Shown: piece by piece, positions 43,257 to 51,392 of the stretch
How positions within the stretch are numbered: the stretch's first letter is position 1
How the letters are laid out: the number at the start of each line of letters is the position of its first letter
Assembly: GCF_019720915.1 (NCBI RefSeq)
Contig: NZ_JAHKSI010000001.1
Coordinates: 186,001 to 250,000 of the forward strand
Source of the DNA: Alkalihalobacillus sp. TS-13
Lineage (GTDB): Bacteria; Bacillota; Bacilli; Bacillales; Fictibacillaceae
DNA length: 64,000 bases
Reading direction: 5' to 3'
Translations under genes and position numbers: made by a program
The notes under the pieces: generated by a model
Database searches by the model: none
Told to the model about the DNA's origin: nothing
Seen by the model: only the letters and a program-made list of their open reading frames with translations

Positions 43257-45734
43257 ATGAGACAGTTTACCTTTTTAATGTGTTTGATGCTCCTTTTTTC
43301 AACATGGTTCGCAACACTGTCCCCAGTCATGGAGACGGCAAAAGCGGAGACAGGCAATACCACAATCATCAACAGCAAGTTACAAAATGCGATGGATGCC
43401 ACTTCAGATCCACTAGAAGTGATTGTGACTTTCCATACAGATAATGGACCGACCAATGAACATATCCAACTTTTAAAAGACAAGGGGATTACGAAGGGGG
43501 TTACGTTCAATGAACTCCCGATGGCAGGTGTATTAGCGACACCGGCCCAGATTCAATCTCTTGCACAACTGGAAGACGTCCGCTCACTATACTTGAATGA
43601 AAAACTGGAATATGAAAACGAAGAATCGACGGACTTGACGGGAGTGGATAAGCTTCGTAATGACGCAGATCTGACCGCGAAAAACGATGGGCTCCCAGTT
43701 TCAGGAAAAGGTGTCGGGGTTGTCGTCAATGACAGCGGAGTCGATGGAATGCATAACGATATCAAGTTTGGTGATCATCTCGTCCAAAATGTGCAAGGTG
43801 CGACCAATTTGAATGCTTTGAGTGATCTTCTCCCAATCACATATGTAGAGGATGTACCGAATACGGACAGCGATTCAGGGCATGGGACTCATGTGGCTGG
43901 CATCGTCGGTGGAAACGGCGCCATGTCGAGCGGAAAATATGAAGGTGTTGCGCCTGGTGCCGACCTGATCGGATACGGATCTGGTGCGGGACTTGCAATT
44001 CTTGATACGATTGGTGGCTTCGATTATGCGTTGACCCATCAAGCGGAATACAACATCAGGGTTATTACGAACTCTTGGGGTTCGACGAGTGATGCAGGAA
44101 CTGATTTCGATCCAGAAGACCCGATCAACATCGCCACAAAAAAACTGTACGACCGCAATATTGTCACTGTATTTTCAGCTGGGAACTCTGGACCAGGCGA
44201 ATCAACGATCTCCGGTAATTATAAAAAAGCCCCCTGGGTCATTACTGTTGCGGCAGGTGACAAACAAGGAAATATCGCAGACTTCTCATCACGTGGTGTT
44301 AAAGGAAAAGGCGGTACAGTGACAGTGGATGGCGAGGAGTTCACCTGGGAAGACCGACCGACGATCACCACTCCTGGAAAAGACATCATCTCGACAAAAA
44401 CAATCGCTCCACTGACGGCATTAAGTGCCGAACAAGATGCGGAAAACATCGAGCCAGCACACCTTCCTTACTACACACATATGAGCGGAACCTCGATGGC
44501 AGCGCCGCATGGGGCAGGGATTGTCGCGCTGATGCTTGACGCCGACCCGAGTCTTACACCGGAAGAAGTGAAGGGGATCATCCAACAGACGGCGACAAAT
44601 ATGCCAGGATATGAACCATGGGAAGTAGGTGCAGGTTATGCGAATGCACACGCGGCAGTAGACAAGATTTTGAATGATAAAAATTACGGCGAAACATTGA
44701 ACCTCAACAAAGCGTACAATGCAAACGTCGATATGGAAGTCGAACGAACGCCGATCGAAGTCGAATACAATCCAGTGACAGCGGATTCGAATAAGGTAGA
44801 GTTTGAAGTGGAAGAAGGACTGACGGAGCTTGTCGCCCGGATCAATGCGAAAGGGATCCTTGGTGAAACAGGCAACCCTCTCAATCTTGTGCTGACAGCA
44901 CCAGACGGAACGGAGTACACTTCAGGAATCTATGTGGTTTTTACCTTGTATACCGATCGGACTGTCCAAGTGACAAAACCGGTGCCAGGTACGTGGACGC
45001 TTGAAATTCGAGGGCTTCAGGGAAGTGTCGGACTCCCAGAAACGGTTGAAGGTGAACTTGCTTTTAAAAAAGCAGACGGATTCACAGGGTTGAATGACAT
45101 CAGTGGCCATCCAGCGGAAGAAGCAATCAAGACCGGTGTGGGTGAGAGACTCCTCGACAGTAACAAGAAAGGGGATTACAAGCCTGATAACGACTTAACC
45201 CGCGTCGATTTTGCAAAATACTTGACGATGGGTGCTGGAATACGCCAAAGCCTTCCTGATGTTGCCAGTTTTACCGATGTAGCTGCGGCTGATGCTGCTT
45301 ATACCGAGGCTGTCACTGCCGATGGTGCTGCATTGAAGGATACAGCTCAAGATGATGCTGGGGTATTGCTCCCGACAGCTGACGGAAAGTTTTCCCCAAA
45401 AAAAGCGGTTGATCGTACTGAACTGGCTTATGCACTCGTCCAAAGTTTAGGCTTACAAAATGAAGCGGAATCGCTCAACGAAGGACAGTTGACGGTACAG
45501 TATAAGGAAGAACGGATTCCAGTTGGAGATGGGGGTCAAGTTCCGGCTGAATTAAAAGGATATGTCCAACTTGCCCTTGATTTGAACATTATCAACGCGT
45601 ATTTCGATGTGACGCAAGGACCGTATGATCTCGAGCCGACCGTCACGGCAACATTCGAACCAGAAAAGACCGTCACAAGAGGTGATTTTGCAGTTGCCAT
45701 CTCCCGTTACTATGCAACCTATCTAATGCCATGA
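43257..45734 (+). CDS. Subtilisin-like serine protease (S8) with C-terminal SLH domains
   Basis: 825 residues; CGGAGGGCGAGAG precedes the ATG. Signal peptide about 1-31, then an I9-like propeptide (VIVTFHTDNGPTNEHIQLLK). The catalytic triad is Asp159 (VVNDSGVDGMHND), His209 (SDSGHGTHVAGIVG) and Ser413 (MSGTSMAAPHGAG), with oxyanion Asn310 in FSAGNSGPG. A beta domain follows (about 520-610, PVPGTWTLEIRGLQG), then three degenerate SLH modules (about 615-825; GDYKPDNDLTRVDFAKYLTM, FSPKKAVDRTELAYALVQSL, FEPEKTVTRGDFAVAISRYY) that would bind it to the cell-wall secondary polymer. A cell-surface or released protease. It sits between argD and argF. Confidence 0.93.
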   Translation: MRQFTFLMCLMLLFSTWFATLSPVMETAKAETGNTTIINSKLQNAMDATSDPLEVIVTFHTDNGPTNEHIQLLKDKGITKGVTFNELPMAGVLATPAQIQSLAQLEDVRSLYLNEKLEYENEESTDLTGVDKLRNDADLTAKNDGLPVSGKGVGVVVNDSGVDGMHNDIKFGDHLVQNVQGATNLNALSDLLPITYVEDVPNTDSDSGHGTHVAGIVGGNGAMSSGKYEGVAPGADLIGYGSGAGLAILDTIGGFDYALTHQAEYNIRVITNSWGSTSDAGTDFDPEDPINIATKKLYDRNIVTVFSAGNSGPGESTISGNYKKAPWVITVAAGDKQGNIADFSSRGVKGKGGTVTVDGEEFTWEDRPTITTPGKDIISTKTIAPLTALSAEQDAENIEPAHLPYYTHMSGTSMAAPHGAGIVALMLDADPSLTPEEVKGIIQQTATNMPGYEPWEVGAGYANAHAAVDKILNDKNYGETLNLNKAYNANVDMEVERTPIEVEYNPVTADSNKVEFEVEEGLTELVARINAKGILGETGNPLNLVLTAPDGTEYTSGIYVVFTLYTDRTVQVTKPVPGTWTLEIRGLQGSVGLPETVEGELAFKKADGFTGLNDISGHPAEEAIKTGVGERLLDSNKKGDYKPDNDLTRVDFAKYLTMGAGIRQSLPDVASFTDVAAADAAYTEAVTADGAALKDTAQDDAGVLLPTADGKFSPKKAVDRTELAYALVQSLGLQNEAESLNEGQLTVQYKEERIPVGDGGQVPAELKGYVQLALDLNIINAYFDVTQGPYDLEPTVTATFEPEKTVTRGDFAVAISRYYATYLMP

Positions 45735-45764
45735 ATACTTTGAGGGTGAGTTGCTGTAAAGACC

Positions 45765-45951
45765 GTTAACGGACACAAGAGCTCTTATTATTCAAAATGT
45801 CGTTCATTTATAAAAATAGCGGACACCAGAGCTCTTATTTCGTTAAAATTTTAGTAATTCAGCTCTTTTCTTGAAAGATAACGTCCCTGGTGTCCGGTAA
45901 ATTCTGAGACACCGCATTTTGTTCACAAATAACGGCTCTCATGTCCGTTAC
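45765..45951. repeat. Inverted repeat element R1, copy d (four units)
   Basis: Begins GTTAACGGACACAAGAGCTC, with a second forward unit GCGGACACCAGAGCTCTTAT and inverted units CTGGTGTCCGG and CTCATGTCCGTTA. 187 bp. It starts 31 bp after the protease stop. A weak AAC...GTT hairpin with T-rich tail follows (about 45980-46035). Confidence 0.9.
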
Positions 45952-46082
45952 GATTTCAGTAAAATCCTTATAAAGCAAAAAGGCTGGCCTTAACATTGAT
46001 GAAATTGATGTTTGGGTCAGTTTTGTTTTTTGTAATATAAAAATATACACCATTATACATAATAAATACACTAAAATAAGGT

Positions 46083-46136
46083 AATTGAAGTATTTTTATA
46101 AAATCTATTGAATAAATATTATTAAGTATGTATAAT
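46083..46136 (+). promoter_or_regulatory. argF promoter with two ARG boxes
   Basis: TTGAAT (46108-46113), 17-bp spacer and TATAAT (46131-46136), the same layout as the argC promoter. A second, inverted ARG-box-like sequence, TTGAAGTATTTTTATAAAAT, lies just upstream (46085-46104). Confidence 0.8.
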
Positions 46137-46173
46137 AATTCGCAAGAGAAAAAGAGTTGAGGAGAGATGCAAA

Positions 46174-47157
46174 TTGGCTAAAGCCGTTGAACTACTACAC
46201 ACTAAAGGATTGACTGCTTCAAACTTTACAGGTCAGGATTTTCTAACGATATCTGATTTTCATTCCACAGAAATCATGTACTTACTGAAACAGGCTATAA
46301 AGCTGAAGAAGGAACAGAAACTCGGTGTTACACATAAGCATTTGAACGGAAAAGTATTGGGGATGATTTTCGATAAAGCGTCGACACGTACCCGGATTTC
46401 GTTTGAGGTTGGGATCATCCAGCTTGGAGGGAACCCCATTTACTTGAACACGAAGGACACCCAGCTTGGACGTGGAGAGAGCGTAGCGGATACGGCGAAG
46501 GTTTTATCCCGGTATGTCGATGCCGTCATGATCCGGACTTTTGCACATAAAACAATTGAAGAATTTGCAGCACACGCTGATATTCCGGTGATCAATGGTC
46601 TGACTGACTTGCACCATCCGACACAGGTGATGGCGGATCTGATGACGATTTTAGAGCACAAAGGAAAACTAAAAGGGTTGAAGCTGTGCTATGTCGGTGA
46701 TGGCAACAACAATATGACCCACTCCCTATTGGAAGGGGCGGCGAAAGTAGGGATGGACATCGCTGTCGCAAGTCCATTCGGATACGAGCCCGATCAGATG
46801 ATTCGCGATCATGCAAAGCTCGTGGCAAAACAGAATGGCAGCTCGGTCGTGATTACAAACTCTCCGGATGAAGCAATCCAGGACGCGGATGTCGTCGTAA
46901 CGGATGTTTGGGCGAGCATGGGCGAGGAAGATGAGTTTGACGCAAGAGTCGAAGCCTTCAAGCCATATCAGGTGAACAGTAAGCTCTGTGAAAAAGCGAA
47001 GGACGACTTCATGTTCATGCACTGCTTGCCCGCACACCGCGGTGAGGAAGTAACAGCTGAAATTCTTGATGGTCAGCACTCGGTTGTATTTGATGAAGCG
47101 GAAAACCGCCTCCATGCGCAAAAAGCAATCATGTTAGCGCTCATGGGTGAGAACTAA
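46174..47157 (+). CDS. argF: Ornithine carbamoyltransferase
   Basis: 327 residues from TTG 46174 (AGGAGAG 7 nt upstream). It joins carbamoyl phosphate to ornithine to give citrulline. Marks: DKASTRTRISFEVG (carbamoyl-phosphate site, STRTR), LTDLHHPTQVMADL (HPTQ), VVTDVWASMGEE and the ornithine-loop FMHCLPAHRGEEV. It is transcribed from its own ARG-box promoter 4.7 kb after argD, with no carAB nearby. A terminator follows. Anabolic (argF) rather than catabolic (arcB) assignment rests on the promoter and the arginine genes nearby. Confidence 0.94.
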   Translation: MAKAVELLHTKGLTASNFTGQDFLTISDFHSTEIMYLLKQAIKLKKEQKLGVTHKHLNGKVLGMIFDKASTRTRISFEVGIIQLGGNPIYLNTKDTQLGRGESVADTAKVLSRYVDAVMIRTFAHKTIEEFAAHADIPVINGLTDLHHPTQVMADLMTILEHKGKLKGLKLCYVGDGNNNMTHSLLEGAAKVGMDIAVASPFGYEPDQMIRDHAKLVAKQNGSSVVITNSPDEAIQDADVVVTDVWASMGEEDEFDARVEAFKPYQVNSKLCEKAKDDFMFMHCLPAHRGEEVTAEILDGQHSVVFDEAENRLHAQKAIMLALMGEN

Positions 47158-47167
47158 ATGCAGTGAA

Positions 47168-47206
47168 GTGGGTGATCCATCGTTTGGTGGATCACCACTT
47201 TTTAAA
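47168..47206 (+). terminator. Rho-independent terminator of argF
   Basis: GTGGGTGATCCA pairs with TGGATCACCAC, followed by TTTTT. Confidence 0.85.
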
Positions 47207-47229
47207 GGACTATTTATAGATTTTAAGCC

Positions 47230-47493
47230 AAATTCGCGACACTCCTGCAGGAAAAGCGAGCCAGGCGAGACCCCGCAAGTGAGGAACGAGCGACGAGGCT
47301 TACTGAAGTGGGGGAATGCAATGAAGTGATGTCTAGCTCAGCGACCAGTCACTTGGATCACTTCAATCTTCCTGCGGCGGTCGACACATTGATTGACACC
47401 CTTTGAGTGAGCCCACGCAGAACCAAGGCTTTGTTTGGTTCGAGCCTCCTCGTCAGCTTTCCAGTGACCTGCGTGACTAATCAGGTCGCTTCC
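47230..47493. repeat. Dispersed repeat family R3, copy b
   Basis: About 264 bp from GCGACACTCCTGCAGGAAAA to GACTAATCAGGTCGCTTCC, colinear with copy a at 31809-32061. Its right end lies about 30 bp from the truncated nucleoside hydrolase. Confidence 0.88.
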
Positions 47494-47525
47494 ACTTAGG
47501 GGATGAACCGGTCTTCTATCCTTAA

Positions 47526-48233
47526 GTCCATGGAGTCGAAGGCTTCGGGACCGTCTTGCCTGAAGAACAGCCTGAGGTATTTTATAACTTCAACAACATT
47601 TTCATTTTGTTGACCAAATCGAAAGAGCCAGTGACGATTGTGAATATCGGCAGAATGACGTCTTTAGCTGTTGCATTCCTACTACATCCGGAAATATTGA
47701 GCTTGGTCCAGAATTTTTATATCATGGGTGGAGCTTTCTTGGTACCAGGGAATGTGACACCTTATGCAGAAGCGAACTTTTTCGCTGATCCTTCGTCTGT
47801 CAGTATCGTTTTTAACAACGCTAGTCCTTTGTCAATAAAGCTTTTTCCGTTGAATGTGACCCATCAAGCAATCTTTACACCTGACATCATCAACTCCTTC
47901 ACTCAACCAGATGATCCAGTCGGGGATTTTCTGAAGAGCACATTCAATTATTACTACACATTTTATAAAAGACAGCGGCCGAGGTTGAGAGGAGCCCCGC
48001 TTCATGATCTGCTCGCCATTCAGGCGATTGCGAATCCGCAGATGTACAGGTATATCCAGCGAAATGTACAAGTCATCAATGATTCTGCACTTGGAAGGGG
48101 CATCACCGTAGCTGATTTAAGGGATCGCCCGAATATCGATCCTGGTAAAAATGATTTTATGAATATCGCTATGGAGGTTGATTACCCCAGTTTCATTCAG
48201 GATGTCGTTTCGGTGTTGCAAAAGCAAGGATAA
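47526..48233 (+). pseudogene. Nucleoside hydrolase (IunH type), 5'-truncated
   Basis: The frame opens after a TAA at 47523 with VHGVEGFGTVLPEEQPEVFY, which corresponds to the interior of inosine-uridine nucleoside hydrolases. It continues with VNIGRMTSLAVAFLLHPEIL, FYIMGGAFLVPGNVTPYAEA-NFFADP and the active-site His block APLHDLLAIQAIANP. The N-terminal part with the DTDxxxDD calcium site (about 70 residues) is missing, and repeat R3 copy b takes its place. No proper start or ribosome site exists. Even if translated from ATG 47556, it would lack the metal site. Confidence 0.8.
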
Positions 48234-48288
48234 ATTTATGTATACCTCCTTTCTAAATAGATATATTAAGGGGAAAGGAGGTATGAGA

Positions 48289-48834
48289 ATGGCCAATATA
48301 TTCGAAGCGATTGTCGATTATATGAAACAGGCGTATGATGATGAACCGAAAACGCCGCTACATATAGGTGAAGCCATGGGATGTTGGTTATATTACACTG
48401 CATTAGCAGAAGAAATTCCAGCATTGGAAATATGTTTGAACACGACGATTGATGATGAATTAAGTGTTGTAGTAAAAGAGGGGAAGGATCTCGGAGAATC
48501 CCAAATGAATAGACTTGAAAAATTCATGCTTGAGGAAGGGGTTCCATTATCGAGAACAGATGCACATAAACCCAGTTCAGATCCGAATTCTATTCCACTT
48601 GGAGCCAAATCTTCAGATAATGAAATTGCCAATTTATTAAGTGTTAAAGTGGGTACCAATGTGGTGATGTGTGCAACAAATATGAGCCAATGCATTCGTG
48701 CTGACTTAGAAAAAATTTGGATTGAGCTGCAAAGTGAGAAAATGCTCTACGGATCCAAACTGAAAATGTTGATGCGTAAACGAGGCTGGATCAAGGTACC
48801 ACCATATTTTACTCCTCCAGGACGGGAAGATTAG
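48289..48834 (+). CDS. DUF3231 family protein
   Basis: 181 residues from ATG 48289, 6 nt after AAAGGAGGT; the ATG at 48283 is directly against the ribosome site. Helical, with PLHIGEAMGCWLYYTALAEE, EEGVPLSRTDAHKPSSDPNS, IPLGAKSSDNEIANLLSVKV and CIRADLEKIWIELQ. DUF3231 proteins are ferritin-like helical bundles common in bacilli, often sporulation-linked, and without an assigned activity. The gene follows the truncated nucleoside hydrolase by 55 bp. Confidence 0.82.
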   Translation: MANIFEAIVDYMKQAYDDEPKTPLHIGEAMGCWLYYTALAEEIPALEICLNTTIDDELSVVVKEGKDLGESQMNRLEKFMLEEGVPLSRTDAHKPSSDPNSIPLGAKSSDNEIANLLSVKVGTNVVMCATNMSQCIRADLEKIWIELQSEKMLYGSKLKMLMRKRGWIKVPPYFTPPGRED

Positions 48835-48994
48835 GGGATTGGTGAAGTGCTACGGTTTGATTGAGAATCACTCGGAAAAGGCATTTTTTTATCGGCTCCT
48901 ATTATAGAAAACTTATTCAGGTTCATAGGAACTTGTTTACAAATTAAGCGGACACTACATCGTTCACGCGGGTTCGGATATAAGTGGATGGAAG

Positions 48995-49021
48995 AAAAGA
49001 CCCCAAATCAGGGTCTTTTTT
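48995..49021 (+). terminator. Rho-independent terminator
   Basis: AAAAGACCC pairs with GGGTCTTTT, then TT. It terminates transcription before the HTH/F1-beta gene. A degenerate single R1-like motif (GCGGACACTACATCGTT) lies at about 48949. Confidence 0.8.
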
Positions 49022-49038
49022 GTATGAAGAAAAAATAT

Positions 49039-49077
49039 TTACGTTTTAGCGTAACTTATTGTTGCTTTCGAGCGTAA
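49039..49077 (+). promoter_or_regulatory. Putative operator of the HTH/F1-beta-like regulator gene
   Basis: TTACG (49039-49043) and CGTAA (49050-49054) form an inverted repeat, and AGCGTAA occurs again at 49071-49077 (23 bp later). They flank a likely promoter (TTGCTT, 17 bp, TACTAT). An autoregulatory site is inferred. Confidence 0.5.
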
Positions 49078-49114
49078 GGTAGAATACTATAAAAAGTAAC
49101 AGGAGGTGTAAAAT

Positions 49115-50167
49115 TTGGAAACACCAGAAAATATCCGCTTAAACGTCGCATTACTTCGCAAAAGAGTTCCTAATTTGACCAGTGCAGCCAAATCCGTCGG
49201 GTTACGGCCTGCCACAGTCTCAAACCTTTGTACAGGGAAGATTCCGGTGGGCCGGTCAGAAGTTCGCACACTGGTCGCACTGGCAACACTGGCTGAATGT
49301 AGTCTTGATGAATTGATTATCAGAGGGGAGAAGATCGACATGATCGAAACAGGTATCAAAACGTTGGATTTGTTCGCACCATTGGCTAAAGGAGGGACGA
49401 TCGGACTCGTCGCACGCCATGGGATGGGGCAGCTCGTCATTTTGGCTGAGCTTACGCATCGATTGAAGAAAGAAGACTATGCAACCGTCCTTTTAAAACC
49501 AGAAAGTGACCCCAAAGAGCTCAATGACATTCTCGAATACTTCGAGGTTGTAGCAGAAACTGTGGATGAAGCGTATGAAAAGATGGCTGGATTTGGCAAT
49601 AAGAAGGAAATCATGTTCACTGCAGATCGTTCGCATGTGTTGACGGGAGAAATCCATGATCTGCAGGAGCGCTTACAGGATGTTGGAGTCCAGAACGTAA
49701 CGACGTTCCTTCTAGATTTGAAAGGCGAAGCGGTGGATGAGGATCTACCATACGGTCCGCTCGAAACGCTGTGGCAATTCGATATCGATCTTGCTACTCG
49801 TCACAAATTTCCTGCGATCAATCCAATTTACTCGACGTCTTCTGTCCTTGAAGGAGCGCACCTAGACCAGAACCACTTGAACATCCAGCAGCGTGCACAA
49901 AAATTGCTCCGCCGTTACCGTGAATTACGGGCTGTTGTCAATGTAAGAGGCATTGAAAGTGTACCTGAGACTGAGAAGCTGACGTACAAACGAGGCGAAC
50001 GGCTCGAGGCGTATTTGACACAGCCGTTTTATGTTGCAGAGCAATTCACTGGGAGGAAAGGTGAAACCGTCAATTTGAAGGACACCCTCACTGATGTCCA
50101 AAAGATTTTAGACGGATCCGCCGACTCCAAAGAAATCGACCAACTAGATTATATCGGAACCCTATGA
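49115..50167 (+). CDS. HTH protein fused to an ATP-synthase beta-like domain without P-loop (pseudo-ATPase regulator)
   Basis: 350 residues from TTG 49115 (AACAGGAGGTG 7 nt upstream). Residues about 5-65 form an XRE-like helix-turn-helix (LTSAAKSVGLRPATVSNLCT). Residues 75-115 align with the F1 beta nucleotide-binding start (MIETGIKTLDLFAPLAKGGT-IGLVARHGMG), but the P-loop GGAGVGKT has become ARHGMGQL, with no Lys. Residues 231-336 match the F1 beta C-terminus: FPAINPIYSTSSVL, IQQRAQKLLRRYRELRAVVN, PFYVAEQFTG, DTLTDVQKILDGS. The central part with Walker B and GER glutamate is replaced. It is probably a DNA-binding regulator whose effector domain came from AtpD. Monocistronic; not an ATP synthase subunit. 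Confidence 0.82.
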   Translation: METPENIRLNVALLRKRVPNLTSAAKSVGLRPATVSNLCTGKIPVGRSEVRTLVALATLAECSLDELIIRGEKIDMIETGIKTLDLFAPLAKGGTIGLVARHGMGQLVILAELTHRLKKEDYATVLLKPESDPKELNDILEYFEVVAETVDEAYEKMAGFGNKKEIMFTADRSHVLTGEIHDLQERLQDVGVQNVTTFLLDLKGEAVDEDLPYGPLETLWQFDIDLATRHKFPAINPIYSTSSVLEGAHLDQNHLNIQQRAQKLLRRYRELRAVVNVRGIESVPETEKLTYKRGERLEAYLTQPFYVAEQFTGRKGETVNLKDTLTDVQKILDGSADSKEIDQLDYIGTL

Positions 50168-50177
50168 TTACAGGAAT

Positions 50178-50210
50178 GAGTGCTGGATTAATAGATTCAG
50201 TGCTCTTTTT
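50178..50210 (+). terminator. Terminator after the HTH/F1-beta gene
   Basis: GAGTGCTG (50178-50185) pairs with CAGTGCTC (50198-50205) using two G-T pairs, followed by TTTTT. Confidence 0.65.
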
Positions 50211-50242
50211 GTTTCCAAAAAAAGTGAAGAGATGGGCTCTAC

Positions 50243-50345
50243 TCCATATTGGATTCATAAGACAACTCCGGGGTAAAAAAACAGGAGAAGTGTCCGTATG
50301 AAAGGTTCATAAGACAATTCCAGCGAAAAACCGAGATGAAGTTGC
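50243..50345. repeat. Dispersed repeat family R2, copy b
   Basis: TTCATAAGACAACTCCGGGG, GTGTCCGTATGAAAGG, TTCATAAGACAATTCC and CTGTATGAAC alternate in orientation, as in copy a (41476-41561). Confidence 0.65.
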
Positions 50346-50745
50346 TGTATGAACTCTCAATCAGGTTTAACGCTGGTATTGTTCAGACTCGAAGAAATCA
50401 TCTTCTAATAAAACATCAGGGTGTGTTTCCATCAAAATCATTTTTAGTCAGTGTTGTCCATTCATTCACTTTTCAATTCATGTAAGTGTGAATCAGAAAC
50501 AATCAAGGTAGAACTGACAGGTAATAAGACGGTGAAGAACCTATTAAAACAAGAGTTTAGTATAACTTAAAAAGTTAAATTCACTAGCGTTTTTATGAAT
50601 GAAGTGTACGAGTGTACTCCGAAATAGAACTAGTTAATGGGGGTCTGCCCTTTTCATTTTCTACTGGATCTTAATTTTCCAATCTGGGAGGATGTCCATT
50701 GCGAAGCCTATCGATTCAGCATTTACTATAGTATGAATTGTTAAT
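50346..50745. other. Gap with no supported gene
   Basis: 400 bp without a convincing frame. One plus-strand stretch at about 50485-50570 reads IKVELTGNKTVKNLLKQEFS and stops, without a start or ribosome site; it may be a gene remnant. Confidence 0.35.
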
Positions 50746-51210
50746 TTGAGAAAGGACGTGCTGACAATACGTGACGCTGCATTTTCTTATAATGAGAGAA
50801 CGCAATTTACATTCATGACAGATCATCGAACGTTAAGTGAGATTTTAAACGAACTTGCAACGGAAAAGATTAACATTAACGGGTATGAACAAATAGCGGA
50901 TCATCAATGTAATTTAGTGAAACTCGTGGTCGGACGTTCAGATGGGGAAAGCACTCGTGATCTAATGGTTACTAAAAGCATACTACGGCATTCTGACGTC
51001 CGATTCCAAACCAAACGAATCCTTCAAGTGCTTAATATAGCCTCTGGCATCCCAGGGCAAGTCAATACGATTTATGGGGCTTTATATTGTCGAGTGGATG
51101 TTGATGCGATATACATCGGTGAAAATGATAATCTCTACGTAGAGGTATCCAATTTAGATAAAGCGATTTGGATCTTATCCCAAGAGAATGTTCTGAGCTG
51201 TCTCGAATAA
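50746..51210 (+). CDS. ACT-like domain hypothetical protein
   Basis: 154 residues if TTG 50746 is used; GTG 50758, one base after AGAAAGGA, is an alternative, and the true start is unclear. The stretch EKININGYEQIADHQCNLVK-LVVGRSDGES and later VDAIYIGENDNLYVEVSNLD-KAIWILSQENV has the strand-helix-strand rhythm of ACT-like regulatory domains. No enzyme domain is attached. It is isolated between gaps; its role, if real, is unknown. Confidence 0.55.
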   Translation: MRKDVLTIRDAAFSYNERTQFTFMTDHRTLSEILNELATEKININGYEQIADHQCNLVKLVVGRSDGESTRDLMVTKSILRHSDVRFQTKRILQVLNIASGIPGQVNTIYGALYCRVDVDAIYIGENDNLYVEVSNLDKAIWILSQENVLSCLE

Positions 51211-51392
51211 AAAAGGATTGGTAAAGATTCTGGCTAGTTGCAGTTTAGCCCAATGGGTCTTTTATGTTGTTTTTCAGAATGATAAGAATGCCTGGCTGGA
51301 GTATGTTAGGTGGAAATCAGGATGAGTGAAATATCCTCCCTCAGATGGTATCATTTGTACAACAACAAGTGTTGAATCGAGGGGAATCAATC

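Noticed and set aside
20211-45951. R1 elements considered as CRISPR-like repeats
   Set aside because: Units are paired in inverted orientation with variable spacers, only two to four per locus, and no cas genes are present.
49115-50167. Annotation as a true ATP synthase beta subunit
   Set aside because: The P-loop Lys, Walker B and catalytic Glu segments are missing, the protein is about 120 residues too short and starts with an HTH.
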